Under the pieces are notes generated by a model. It saw only the letters and a list, made by a program, of their open reading frames with translations, ran no database searches and was not told the origin of the DNA. Positions 23,612 to 35,166 of a DNA stretch of 64,000 nucleotides are shown piece by piece. Made by a program: the position numbers and the translations under genes. Numbering within the stretch: position 1 is the stretch's first letter; the number at the start of each line of letters is the position of its first letter. Source of the DNA: Pyxicephalus adspersus (Eukaryota; Chordata; Amphibia; Anura; Pyxicephalidae); NCBI RefSeq assembly GCF_032062135.1, contig NC_092859.1, positions 157,114,526 to 157,178,525 on the forward strand. Reading direction: 5' to 3'.

Positions 23612-23945
23612 AATGATCCCAGATCATAAGACTGTCCCACAGGCCCCCCAAATCATACCATTGCCCACACAGGAACCTTGTATCACAACAATGCCCCCTC
23701 AGGTACCCCAAATCATACACCGCCCCTCAGGCACCCCAAAAAATAACACCGCCCCATCAAGCATCCTAGCATATAGGGCTGACCCAACAGGCGACCCAGA
23801 TCATAAAACTTCCTCCAAAGGCACCCCAGGTCTTAACACTGCCCCCCACAGTAGCCCCAGATCATAACACTGCACCCACAAGCACCCAAGGTCATAACAC
23901 TGCCCCCCACCAACACCCTATATCATAACACTGCACCCACAAGCT
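23612..23945. repeat. C-rich degenerate minisatellite, about 30-bp unit
   Basis: About ten diverged units of the type AGATCATAACACTGCCCCCA followed by a short CAGGCACCCC-like spacer. The last three units (about 23850-23940) are the most alike. The 84-codon frame at 23613-23867 is a translation of this array and not a gene. Confidence 0.8.
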
Positions 23946-24627
23946 TGGTGCCCCATTTGGCCAGGCAATGTATATTCATTATACTGTAAGCTAAAATTCT
24001 ATTTGCCTAACTTAAAATAGGTATTGCATTAAAACAAAATATTTCTGGGCAGTGATGACAATGGTTATACTATCCCATAACTAAACTCACCCTAAAAGTT
24101 ATGAAGTACTTTGGCACCATACGGTGAATGTACTAATCTGCATTCAAAATAATAATATTATTTGGGGGAAATATGGTACAGCAAACATTTTAAGGTCAAG
24201 TGAAATCTACTTTCAGAGTAAATTCCTAGACCTGTGCTGATGTTTTCTTGTTCGCTAGCAGCTCATACAATAAGGAATAAAAGCAGCAGAAGTCTTAGAG
24301 TGCAGAGGGAGATTTTCCCGGACCCGGATTTTTCCCGGACCTTTTTCTGAAAATGCAAGTTTTCTGGTTGTGTTTGAGACTAAAACTCAAAACAAGAGAG
24401 GTCTGGAAAAAGGATTCAATAATTCAATATGTTTTTAAATCAGGGACCTTAAAAGTAATAAAGCAATGAATCATCATGATAGCCAAGCAATTATAATTAT
24501 CAGGAGTTCACCAATAGCAGCATACTTATTGTTCTTGTGACAGGTCCTGTTCAAAACATTTGGTAGAGGAGTGATGGAGATATAAACCTGCACCATGGTC
24601 ATTGTGTGAAAAGAACCTTCCAGTATG
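23946..24627. other. Noncoding DNA, no gene seen
   Basis: Nothing recognised. A short local repeat TTTTCCCGGACC / ATTTTTCCCGGACC lies at about 24312-24345. Confidence 0.45.
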
Positions 24628-24635
24628 GATATGAA

Positions 24636-25728
24636 TAGTGTTGGTGTTCGAAATCGGGTTGTCCCTATATTTGACCTGAAAATGGCAGTTCGAATTCGGG
24701 CAGACCCGACCCAAGAAAATACGGAATTCAACTTTGCAAATTTGTGTTTAAAAATATGTTTTAAAAAAAGGCGAACTCCAGATGAATGCTCAATGGAGTT
24801 TCCCCATTGAGAGTTCATTGATCAGGTCATTGATAAGTACAGAGTGACCGTGGGAACTTTGCGGTCACAGCTGATTGGAGGTACGCAAGTGCTTCCAATC
24901 AGCTGTGACTGCAGATGAACTCTCATTTGAGTTTCTCCATTGAGAGTTCATCTGCAGTTCCACTGCAATCCCCGGGCACTAGAGATTAATTAACCTCTAG
25001 TGCTGGGGATCACAAACAGGAGGATTCCCAGGGCTGCAAGAATAAATGCAGCCCTGGGAATCCACTGCGATCCAGGCGCACTAGAGGTTAATTAACCTCC
25101 AGTGCCCCGGGGATCGAATTCATTCTTGCATCTATGGGAATCCTCTTGTTTGGGATCCCCAGCACTAGAGGTTAATTAACCTGTACTAGAGGTTAATTAA
25201 CCTCCAGTGCCCCGGGGATCGAATTCATTCTTGCATCTATGGGAATCCTCATGTTTGGGATCCCCAGCACTAGAGGTTAATTAACCTCTAGTGCCCGGGG
25301 ATCGCAGTGGAACTGCAGATGAACTGTCAATGGACTTTCAATGGACTTTCTCTATTGGAGAAAGTTCCCATTCTCTGTGGGAACTTTATGGTCACAGCTG
25401 ATTGGAGGAGGCACGCGAGTGCTTCCAATCAGCTGTGACTGCAGATGAACTGCTGTTCTGTATGTGTTCTTGGATAGAGATTCTGTATCCAATAACACAT
25501 ACCACAGTTACGCTAGGGCTGCAAGAGCAATCAGGGGAGCGAAGCAGTCAGCTGTGCTTCCCTGATTGCTCTTTGCAGTTCTACACAGTCCCCAAAAAAA
25601 ACACAGAATCCCCCCTCCCCGTATACACTTTAATGGTGTTCGAATTTGGCGTTGGATCACCAGAAAAATATCAAGCTATTCGATCGAATAGCTGCCAAAT
25701 CGAACACTCAGCTATTCAACCAACACTA
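24636..25728 (+). mobile_element. hAT-type non-autonomous element, copy A2
   Basis: Perfect 8-bp target duplication GATATGAA (24628-24635 and 25729-25736). The ends TAGTGTTGGT and ACCAACACTA are perfect inverses. The subterminal TTCGAATTCGGG and ATTCGATCGAATAGCT match copies A1 and A3. The interior is built of hairpins: GTCACAGCTGATTGGA at 24864-24879 pairs with 24894-24909, and again 25391-25406 with 25424-25439. Repeated GAGGTTAATTAACCTC palindromes and a 105-bp tandem duplication lie at 25081-25290. The 123-codon frame at 25402-25773 runs off the element end and is not a gene. Confidence 0.92.
25081..25290. repeat. 105-bp tandem duplication inside hAT copy A2
   Basis: Two adjacent units (25081-25185 and 25186-25290) start CTAGAGGTTAATTAACCTCC, continue through GGGGATCGAATTCATTCTTG, and differ at very few bases, for example TCCTCTTG against TCCTCATG. 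This duplication happened after the element formed and is recent compared with the divergence between copies A1-A3. Confidence 0.9.
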
Positions 25729-25736
25729 GATATGAA

Positions 25737-26814
25737 TGCTCCGGAAGCCCTGAAACCCAAGGTGCTCCTATAAGCTAATACTGGCTTGTCTTTAAAAAGT
25801 AATTGGCTGGCTATTTACCACTAATAGCTAAAGGTTGAAGCCAAACTCTAGGCCAGTTGTAACTGGGACAAACTTCTTTTTTCTGACTTATTATTCTATC
25901 CTACATCCCAGGTGCATAATTCTATACTTAATTTTATCAGAGTGCATCATGTAGAGTGGAGGGTAGCAATAGGATGAGGGTTGGCGAACATACCAATAAC
26001 AGCCAACATATAGGAGAGATGGTAGAGTAGTGCAGGTTGTCAAACCAATGGGTCAGAGGAGACAGCAGATAGTAGAAGAGTCAAGCAAGCTTATAGTTAG
26101 ATCAAAAACTTCCTAAACAGATTACTGGATCTATCTAGGTAACAGAGGTGACAGATTACAGTCAGCATGACTAAGTTTAGTATAGGACACAGTGCAAAGA
26201 ATTTACAGAAATAATCCAAGACAGACAGAACAAAATACAGGGCATAATCATACAGAGTAACCTGTTGATCAAGCACAAACTAAATACCCAGAAGTCTTTT
26301 TAGGCACTTTTAATGAAACAGGTGTGCACAGCAAATACCTGAGCTGCAGTTCTCAGTATCAACCTGTAGATGGCGAAGGCTCAAGGCCAATTTTTACAAG
26401 CAAACTCCATAATTTCTCTCTGTAAATCTGTATTCATATGTCAACTTTATTTATGAGTACAAATAAGTTCTAAGTAAATAGATGTTCCAAAGGAAAAATG
26501 ATTAGAGGTCAAAGAACAGCCAAATAATTCAGTCATTAATATTTTTGAATGGCTTATAAATTGTATACATCTCTTGTGTGACTGTATAAAATAAGTTTAC
26601 TAAATATTGACCTGATTTATATTAGGAAAGTGAACAAGGAATCTGATTGCAATGGGTTAATATGTGTTTATTTTTTTCTATAAATGAACTAGTAATTAAT
26701 ACATTTAAAAAATGAATATGGATCAAATAAAGCTTTACACTGAATTAAATATTGAGCCAGTGACATATGAAATAGGTAACATGGATGATCTGGTTTCAAT
26801 GGTCCCCTACCAAG
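25737..26814. other. Noncoding DNA, no gene seen
   Basis: No element or gene recognised. The stretch is AT-rich towards 26400-26720. Confidence 0.45.
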
Positions 26815-28905
26815 GGGGGATATGGTAGGCAGAAAGTGAATGATCAGTTCTGGAATGTGACGTTTTGGATGCAGGAAAATGGACCAGTGTGTGGATTTGA
26901 GCAACTCTGACAAAGCTGTAAGAAAACTGAACTAGAACATGGTGGGATGTTTCTGGTATGCAGTGATCAGAACCCAGGGAAAGACAACTGTTGAACAGTA
27001 TTCGGGTGATTATTGATGGGCTTGGAAGAAGGGAGAAGCTAGCCACTTGGGTCCTATATAGGAGAACTACTGTAGTTGAAATTGATGAAATATATAATGA
27101 TGACCATTACACATGGCAATTATGGTCAGAACTGGATCATGGGGCAATGGCAGAAGATAGCTTGGTCTGATAAATAATTTTTAGATCATGTGGATGACAC
27201 ATGAGTGCATGGGTGTTGCTTGCTCATTGATGGGCTTGGAGGAAAGTTCATTACTACTCACTATAATTTTTTTTGGAATAAGGACTACAGTACTACAGTC
27301 AGAACTCTGCTCAGAACTGGACCACGGAGCAATGGTAGAAGATAGGTTAGTCTAAAAAATCATATGTACAGTAGATCATTGGATGGCTGGGTGGATATGT
27401 GGTGTTTGCTCATTGGCAAGCTTGGAAGAGGGGTGAAACCTATCACTCTGATCCTTCTTGGACAAACGAAACAAAAAGTAATGCTGACTACGAACAAAAG
27501 GTGTCAGAACACATTGTGCATCAGAGCCTGCTATGTATGGGGCTCTGGGAGTGCCCATGCTGACCCCTGTCCATCATAAAAGTGCAAAAATTGGCACATG
27601 AGTGTCAAAACTAGACTATGGAGCAATGGAAGAAGAGAGCTTGGTATGATGAACCATATTTAAATCGTGTGAATGGATAAGTGCATAGGTGTTGCTCACT
27701 GATGGGCTTGGAAGAAGGGTCAACACTACCCACTCTGATCCTTCAAGGAAGAAGGACTACAATAATACAGTAAGAACTGTAGTCAGAACTGGACCACAGA
27801 ACAATGGTAGAAGATAGTTTGGCCTGATGAATCATATTTAGATCATGTGAACGGCTGGGTGTGTAGGGGCTAAGGCTCATTGATGGTCTTGGAAGAAGGG
27901 TGAAAGCCACACACTCTAATCCTTCTTGGAAAAAGGATGAAAGTAGCAGAAATTGTCATAACATGTAATGATGGCTATGAAATACAGGTGTCAGAAGACA
28001 CTATTTATTAGAGCTACCTGTGTATAGGGCTTTGTAATCACAGGGCATTCATAGTGCCTAGGCTGACCCTGTTTATCATGAAAATGCTAACAACAGGCAC
28101 ATGAGTGTCAAATTGGACCATTGATCAATGCAAGAAAATAGCTTGGTCTTTATATCATATTTAGATCATGTGGATGGCCCGCTGCATGGGTGTTGCTTGC
28201 TCATTGATGAGCTTGGAGAAAGGGTGAAAGCTCCCCACTCTGAACCTTCTTGGAATAAGGACTACATTAAAACAGTCCGAACTATGGTCAGAACTGGACC
28301 ATGAAGTAATGGTAGGAGATAGATTGGTTATTCAATATTAGATCATATGGATGGCTGGGTGCATGAGTGCCAATGCTAATTAATAGGCATGTAGGGTGAA
28401 AGCTACCCACCGTGATCCTTCTTGGAAGAAGGACCACAGAACTACATTTGGAGAAGTTGTTGAAATATGTAATGACAGCCATAAACAAAAGAGTCAGGAC
28501 ACTTTCTGCATTGGAGCTCAATGTCTAGGTAGCTGTGTATCCACAGGGCAGTCGTAGTGCCCATGATGACCCCTGTCCATCATGAAAGTGCCTACAATAG
28601 GCACAAGAGTTTCAGAAAAAGCTTGATCTGATAATTTATATTTAGATTGTGGTGATGGCCGGATACACGGGCAATGTTTACCTGGATAAAAAGATGGCAG
28701 AAGAATACACTATGGGAAGAAGGCAGGCTGGGGAAGACAATGTGACTTAAAAGATCTGTTGCCAACATCTTGGTGCAGGACACCATAGGACACCTTCAGC
28801 AGAGGTCATGTGAAGACCATGCCTTGACAAGTCAGAGCCTGGTGGCACAAAGGGTACCAACACAGTATTAGGCAGATGGTTTTAATGTTTTGGCAGATCT
28901 TTGTG
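26815..28905 (+). mobile_element. Wrecked Tc1-like transposon with tandemly amplified transposase region
   Basis: Plus-strand remains of a Tc1/mariner-type (DD34E family) transposase. The best-preserved words include GTGCCCATGCTGACCCCTGT (27551), which reads VPMLTPVH in one frame. One frame over, 27588 onward reads like QKLAHECQN-stop-TMEQWKKRAWYDE, matching the family stretch that ends in the second catalytic Asp (usually WSDE). Near 28692 a GAAGAATACACTATGGGAAG segment is present. The sequence then jumps to a C-terminal part (KDLLPTSW, about 28751) and a 3' end at about 28905, so the region with the third catalytic acid is deleted. Stops and frameshifts are frequent. The first half of the transposase is repeated in tandem (27021-28680). 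Confidence 0.85.
27021..28680 (+). repeat. Higher-order tandem repeat of transposase segment
   Basis: The anchor CTTGGAAGAAGGGTGAAAGC or its variants occurs at 27021, 27235, 27421, 27707, 27888, 28212 and, decayed, about 28388. Spacings are 214, 186, 286, 181, 324 and about 176 bases. After the first unit, short and long units alternate. Each long unit keeps the block with GTGTCAGAA and TGACCCCTGTCCATCAT (27501-27580, 27985-28080, 28490-28583); short units lack it. The amplified unit is therefore about 470-505 bp, made of one short and one long part, in roughly three copies, already diverged. Confidence 0.8.
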
Positions 28906-30890
28906 TTTCATGCTGTCCCTGGGAGCATGGAATGTTCCATATTAGACTTACACAAGCAAACAGTCATGTGGGATCCTACGGCATCCAGCAGTATATTAAT
29001 ATATATTGCAGAGGATCGCAGACCCCCCCCCCCATCTCTCGCTCTCTTTGCACGTTATTACTATTTGTAGGAATATGCATCACCATTACAGTCATTTGTT
29101 GGAAGCTTGTTTGGTAAACCTCCACATACCAGCAGGTTGTCACAAAATTCAATTATTCGCTATGAATTATGTATGCTGCAGACAGCCCCATTCAAGGAAG
29201 CCACTTCATTTGTCTTTTTAACAAGTCAAGCTGTGACTGGGGATTTCATGGTCTTGTGAAAGGGATAGGAGATGCAGAGAGCAGTTTTCTGACTGTATAA
29301 CATTGGAAAATCTGGGATAATGTTCAAGAAGACGATCAGACTTAGATTTATGTTGCAGATCACTGTTTTTTTTTATGAAGATACTTGGTAAAAAAGAGAG
29401 ATGAGCTAAAATATATTTTTTATGCTGTCCAAGGTGAGACAAAGACAGTTTGTTTCCTTCATTAAAGGTGAAGTTTGATCTGATTATATTTTGCCTTCCC
29501 TGGTTCTACATTTCCTTTCTCATTAACAAGCTGATGAAATTATTAAATAAACATTTTACATTTGTATTTCATAAATTATATTAGATGAAGTGATGCCATT
29601 GATTGGTCTTGGTGCTTCCCCATGACATGGCGGCAGATCATGGCTGGTGGGAAGGGTTGGGAGTGCTGTGCAAAGCTTCCAGAATACAATAACTTGTGGT
29701 GACATGTGTGATGCTGAGCCTCCATAGCTGGAAAAAGTAAATTCCAAGAAATGAGCTAGAAGACGTTGGATGTCCTCCAGCCAGGAAATGAGACAGACTC
29801 TGTCTTGTTGCACATTTTTTATTTGCATTACCCTATAGTCTTATACTTGAGATCCTTAAATATTTAGACAACACCCACAGTGCTATCATCACCCAGTAAA
29901 TTTAAAGTCACACCCTAAGCTATTTCATTCAGAGAATAATAATAATAGGGCCGGTTACTTAGCCTCTTCATGGACAAGCTATTGATGCCCATACCCAAGC
30001 AGAACCACTATGTGCCTTTCAATTTATCATTAATTCCATGAACTACAATGGCAGTTCTCATCTATAAACCCAACCACCATCGTCTGGCTGCCTACGGTGT
30101 TCCTCGATGTGCTGAGCCCTAGTCCATGTTGTGTATGTGATATATTAGGGTCTGCATACAAAACAAAAGCAAAGAGACAATATAAAGTTTGGATGGGTGT
30201 TTGTCAACCATGTGCCATGCTCATTATCCATGGCTGGACATCTGAGAGCATTTCATTGCATTTTTGCCATTTGTCTGCTGAAGACATTGGAAGTTTATGG
30301 AAGCAGATTGAGCGCCAGACCATCCTGACTGCACTACAACTCTACAAAAAAAGGATTTCAGCTACTCCTATTCCTTTCAATGATAACCAGGACTTTGGGG
30401 CAGTTGAGGACTGGTAGACAACAGCCAACACAGAGCTCATATTGTCTAAAACTGTCCTTCTAAACTCAGCCTTTAGTTTAAGACTAAAAACCTAGAGTGC
30501 TAATAATTTATTGCTTACTGTATGGACACAAGCTAGATAATTGTCATGATCATGACCATCGTGTGCTTTGATCTAGTGTTTGTTCATCTCTGACATCAAG
30601 TAGAGATTTGCTATGGGGGACACCTCTGTTACACCAGATACCTGCAGACCAGCTTTTCCAGTTGTTAGATTGATAGTCTGGGTCCCATTTGACCAACGTT
30701 ACAGCTGCTGGTGGTCTCTTGTTTGCTTTTCTTGTATTGTACAATGCATCACTCTAAATAAATTTATTGATTTGGGAATCGATACACTTTCATAAATACA
30801 TAAAAAATACCCTCAAATATGAACAATATAGGCTAAAATATATTCAAGCAAGTGGGAAAGTACATCAAGGCAATGGAAAGCACAAAAAAC
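28906..30890. other. Noncoding DNA, no gene seen
   Basis: A C-run lies at about 29025-29035. The segment at 29580-29830 shares CATTTCCTGGCTGGAGGAC (inverted, about 29770-29788) with 6036-6055, so at least part is an interspersed repeat. The 106-codon frame at 30097-30417 shows no domain. Confidence 0.45.
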
Positions 30891-30908
30891 GTAAACTCAG
30901 TAACCCAC

Positions 30909-31041
30909 TGCAACCAATCAGAAACAATATGCATAATTTACCCATAAAAAGGAATATTGTGCTAATAACTTACAGCAATCATTAGATATAATCAGTCTGT
31001 CCACGCTGAAAGAAGTAAAAATAAAAATCTGATTGGTTGCA
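30909..31041. repeat. Short inverted-repeat element with CCAATCAGA arms
   Basis: TGCAACCAATCAGA (30909-30922) and its exact complement TCTGATTGGTTGCA (31028-31041) enclose about 105 bp. MITE-like; the target duplication was not resolved. Confidence 0.6.
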
Positions 31042-31194
31042 TTTGATGGACTTTGATTTCTTTATTTTATTGCTCTTTGCTGATTTTATTATCACAATTA
31101 ATAAATGTTCAGATATTTATACATTGTACCCAGCCCATGATGAGTTCTGTATTTGGTGTGCAGCGTGTTGCAGCCGTAGGCCTGTTCCGTGACT

Positions 31195-31340
31195 CCATGC
31201 AGCCACAGTGTTTTGGTTGCCATCTGGTGGCTGCATGGAGCAATTGTATGTTCGGTCAACGAATTTGGTTCATCGTTATCTCTATGTAGAGTTCTGCCCA
31301 TGATTTTTGGTTCAAATGTAATGGGCAGAACTTTACATAG
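31195..31340. repeat. Pair of hairpins
   Basis: Hairpin 1: CCATGCAGCCAC (31195-31206) with GTGGCTGCATGG (31227-31238), a 12-bp perfect stem. Hairpin 2: CTATGTAGAGTTCTGCCCA (31282-31300) with TGGGCAGAACTTTACATAG (31322-31340), 18 of 19 paired. Probably the interior of a decayed foldback transposon. A small structured RNA cannot be excluded from sequence alone. Confidence 0.7.
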
Positions 31341-31406
31341 GGAGCAAGAATATATCCTCTGCAAAGAGCAAATTTATTTTCTTCAATACAGTGATGGTGC
31401 AGTTAC

Positions 31407-31500
31407 TAATTATTATTATTATTATTATTTTTAATATTATTAATAATAATAAACAGGATTTATCTAGCTCCAACATATTTTGCTGTGTTGTACATTAAAC
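31407..31500 (-). repeat. L2-like LINE tail fragment
   Basis: An ATT/AAT-rich run followed by AACAGGATTTATCTAGCTCC and GTTGTACATTAAAC. This is the terminal tail also seen at 58242 and 62940. Only the 3' end is present. Confidence 0.6.
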
Positions 31501-31825
31501 ATAACTGCATTGTGATTTTAGGAATTAAACATTTATAATGGAAATGGGACAGCATTGTTAATTAAATAATTCTAAGCATTACTGATGTATTACGATTCTT
31601 CTGCATATACATATTCAGCTTTTGGATCTCACTTTCTGAATGCTTGTCTGGGTCATTGAATTTTAAGATTATAGAAATCTTAATCTCTAATTCATTATTG
31701 TCATAAAGTACATGTTTCCACCTCCTAATACTCACTATGTAAATACAAACAGAGGTTCTTCAAAAGGAATGAGTTATGTGGAAGTCTACAATAATTAAAT
31801 GTTTAAAATTTTATATGGTTATTTA
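31501..31825. other. AT-rich noncoding DNA
   Basis: Nothing recognised. Confidence 0.4.
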
Positions 31826-32292
31826 TTAGTTTGTAAAAGGAAAAGCTAATAACACAAAAAACCATAACATTTTATTTTGCATATCATTAAGCCAAGGTTC
31901 ATTTTTTACAACAATTTTCAATAGTGTTTTGGTAGATTCAGACACGTTTCGCAGGAGACTCACTTCTTTAGGGAAGATATCATGAAAGATATTGTATACA
32001 AAACACCATTTATATGACTTAAAAACAGGAAAAACCAAAAATACTAAAAATGCGTTGGAGTCTACCCGTGGATCTCATCTCTCCCCGCAGCTTCACCAGC
32101 AATGATGTCTTTATTTAGCGTTCTTCAAAGTTTGGGATTTTTGGCTATCCTGATTGGCCATGCCGGAACGATGTAACTTGCATGCATGTGCACATGTGTA
32201 TATTGATTCCTAGCCGCAAGATATGCCAGGATCATACAGTGAGCTGCACGTGCATAGCCCGGTGTGCGTTATAGAGAAGATTGTGATCAGGC
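31826..32292. repeat. GTTTCGC-type repeat copy and flanking DNA
   Basis: The core GACACGTTTCGCAGGAGACT with CTTCTTTAGGG follows at 31941-31972. The surrounding 31840-32040 probably belongs to the same repeat, with unclear ends. 32041-32292 is unrecognised. Confidence 0.5.
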
Positions 32293-32550
32293 AGCTAAGT
32301 TTGTTTTATTGCAGATAAGGATCTTTCATGATCCTTTCCAAGGACAAAAGACTGAAAGATGCATGAAAGTGCACCATTCGGCTCTGTTTGGTTCTGTGGA
32401 GAGGAGGAAGAACAAGTGGTCAGCACCTTGCTGTGCTCGCTCCCCTTCACTTGTATTGCAGTCATTCGTTCCACCAGAACAGATCCATGAACGTCGGACA
32501 GGCGCTGTACAAATCGGATGAGAATCATCTGACGTGTATACATAGCCCTA
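32293..32550. mobile_element. Decayed PIF/Harbinger-like MITE (B2)
   Basis: Resembles the 4662-4991 element: AAGGATCTTTCATGATCCTT (about 32318), then GTGCACCATTCGGCTCTG, a GTGGAGAGGAGG stretch, CTCGCTCCCCTTC and the right end ATCTGACGTGTATACATAG (32528-32546). The left terminus is badly decayed. Many CpGs of B1 have become TpG or CpA, so it is older. Confidence 0.7.
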
Positions 32551-33419
32551 AAGCAATTGTATGCATGGTGTATATTATAAACATTACCATTGGAACTGTA
32601 CAAAATACATAATATTTTCCTAGGAATGCATTTACTGATTACATACTTATCCTTTCATTTCTGAAATAGATATAGAGATGTAATCAGAGCCAGGCTAGTG
32701 ACCTGAATTTTCTTTACTGCAGTTTGGGATTACACCCTGGTCACCTCCTTACCCCCAGCCCCTTATAGTACAATGAAGGCATAGCAGATGCCCAGTGATC
32801 TGTTTGTTCTCTCCTCCTATCAGAATGTTCCTTGCCAACTCAAATCCACTGCATCACATCTGATTGACTCCTGATGTTGCACTTCCCGCTCCCAACCAGC
32901 TGGGATATGGAATTTAGTATTAATATATTAAAAGTTTTAATAAACATATATAAAATAAAATACAAAATATTAATAATAAAAAAATAAAAATAAAATAAAA
33001 GTAATAAAAATAAAATAACAAATATGAAAAGTAAACAGATTAAGTCATTTGAGACCTAATTGCCTAATAGTATAGTAGTAATAGTATATTCAAGCCTCTG
33101 TGCATTTTCAAGATTGGCCAATTGGGTCAATTGCAGGGGCAGAGTGGCGGCCTAGATGATAGCATTGCAGGAGTTGCTGGGTTGGGTTTGGTAATATACC
33201 ATTACATTTCAGGACAGAAAGATAAGCAGGTGTGAGGTCCTCTTCAATTCTTGACACTGGGGATGTGGAAGGATTCCATTCTTTGCCTTCATTCTTTGTG
33301 CTGAAATCTGTCCATCCCAGTCACCCCTTATATATAAATAGCAATGTAGTAATCAACATGCAACACTCACACTCATCCTTTAAACATAATAAAAGAAGTG
33401 CAATCATCATCAGCCATTT
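32551..33419. other. Noncoding DNA with A/T simple tract
   Basis: At about 32940-33020 there is an A-rich tract made of TAAAA and TAATAA words. No gene or known element. Confidence 0.5.
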
Positions 33420-33900
33420 TTTCTAACACATGGCCGGTTATCAGACCTCCGTAAGACCTTCTATCTTATTTGCAGGATCTTTTCATGAAAATTCTGCAGA
33501 TAGCATTGGGAAGACATAAAAGATTTATCGAAAGCTGACACAAAAGCGAGCGGCTTCCCTTGTAACAAAATATTTACTCCTGGAGAGGTAATGTATTGTT
33601 CCACCAAGCAAGGTCATCCCGAACAGATTAGTCATGCTTTGCAGAGATTCCAATTAATCACATGTCTGTCCAGGTCGGCAAGTCAAACACCAATATGATT
33701 CTCATTACAACCTGATTAAATTAATGGAGGGTGGATGGGGGAAGGGTTGATGAGAGAGAGGGGCCTCGGGGAGGCAATAGATGCGGGATTGTTAAAGATA
33801 AACAGCTTGTATGACCCTTACCTATTTATGTGTCTATTAGCTGGGACTGATTTGCGTCATCCGGTGCAGACATCATTTGTATCTGTAGGATGATGTACGT
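33420..33900. other. Candidate conserved noncoding block
   Basis: Repeat-free, with scattered retained CpGs and TAAT-type cores (CCAATTAATCACATG at about 33651, GATTAAATTAATGG at 33713). No open frame of interest. Inference from texture only. Confidence 0.3.
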
Positions 33901-33978
33901 CTGAGCAGATTTAGGCCTCCTTTACATTTCAACATCATGCATGACAATTAGATCTGCAACAATCGGGTCTAAAATGAC

Positions 33979-34497
33979 CTAAAGTGGACCTATCACCACA
34001 TGTTTTACTTTATATAAAAGAGTAGATACCCTTTTTATATGAAGTAAAAAACATGTTTGTTTTTGCTAAATAATTCCTTTTAGGAAAATGAAAGGAAGGC
34101 CCCTCCACTTCTGTCTTTAGTGCCACGGCAGTAACGATTGAATGGGAAGCCCGGAGCCTATGGAGATACATGCGTCACATATCCCTTCAGGCTACTCCTT
34201 GTACATGCCTGAGCCCGGCCATGATCGGAACGTGCTTTTCCCGCAATGTATAAAAAAAGGAAACAGTACCCTATCTCGCTCCTGTGCAGTAAAAGATCGG
34301 GTGACTTAGGTAGAAGCTGGAAGTTGAAGGAAGAAGATGGCGGCGCCCAGAGGTGCCTGGACAAAGAAGGAGTCCAAGACAGCGCAGGACCAAATGGAAG
34401 CCAAGTGTGCAAGCATTGAGAGCTCTATGGACGTAATAGTTAGATGCAGAGCCATTTTCATTATATTATTGCTAAATGTCAAGCAGATATTCTTTAA
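33979..34497 (+). mobile_element. TTAA-type non-autonomous element, copy C3
   Basis: The start CTAAAGTGGACCTATCACC is a decayed form of the C2 left end. The interior has ACATGCCTGAGCCCGGC, AAGATCGGGTGACTTAGG and AAGATGGCGGCGCCCAGAGG. TTAA stands at 34494-34497. Frames in this interval, on both strands, come from the GC-rich interior. Confidence 0.65.
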
Positions 34498-35158
34498 AAT
34501 TATCCCAAGGAGAGCCAATAAGCTGTCCTGCATTGGATTTCAGCTGGCAAGGATCTGATAAGAGAAGAGAGCAGAGTGAATGGAGTGAGGATTAGAATAA
34601 GGGGCTGGGGGCAAGGAAGTGACCAGGCTGTAAATCTGAATTGGAGTATGGAAGTCAGATCACCAGCAAAGCTCTGATAAGACAGTGTACATGTAGAATT
34701 GGAAGTATATGTATGTAACCAGTAAGTTTATTTATGGGGAATCATTTGTATTTTTTACATTTAAGCTCAATTCCAGCCTAAAAAAACTCAACTACAACTC
34801 CTTCCCATTCCACTAATCTGACATGTTGTTAAGCTTGTAATCAATTTGCTGTCCAAGTTCTTGACAGGTCTGCTTCTGGGTGCAGGGGACTTCTGATCCA
34901 CATCAGATGCACCCATGCTGGTCGGTCCCCACATATCCCCACTCCTCTGCTCTTGACTGAATTGATCTAATTTCTAGACAACCAATAGAAGGTGCCCACA
35001 TCATGCAGACCATGACAAGAGACCCCCAACTAGAAGGAAGACTCTGGATGGGGGGGTGTCATGTGACTGCAGCTTTAGTGAATAGTTTGTTTTAGATTCT
35101 ATTTGGCCCATGACTTTTTTAGACCTTCTGGTGTAAGCGGACACCTCCAGGCTTTATA
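34498..35158. other. Noncoding DNA, no gene seen
   Basis: No recognised element. Confidence 0.4.
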
Positions 35159-35166
35159 GCTTAGGA

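Noticed and set aside
23613..23867. Proline/threonine-rich 84-codon frame
   Set aside because: It is the translation of a C-rich minisatellite.
25081..25290. Possible CRISPR-like repeat array
   Set aside because: Only two long tandem units inside a transposon, no spacer pattern, and the DNA is vertebrate.
25402..25773. 123-codon frame
   Set aside because: Most of it is the hairpin interior of hAT copy A2, and it runs through the right terminus and target duplication.
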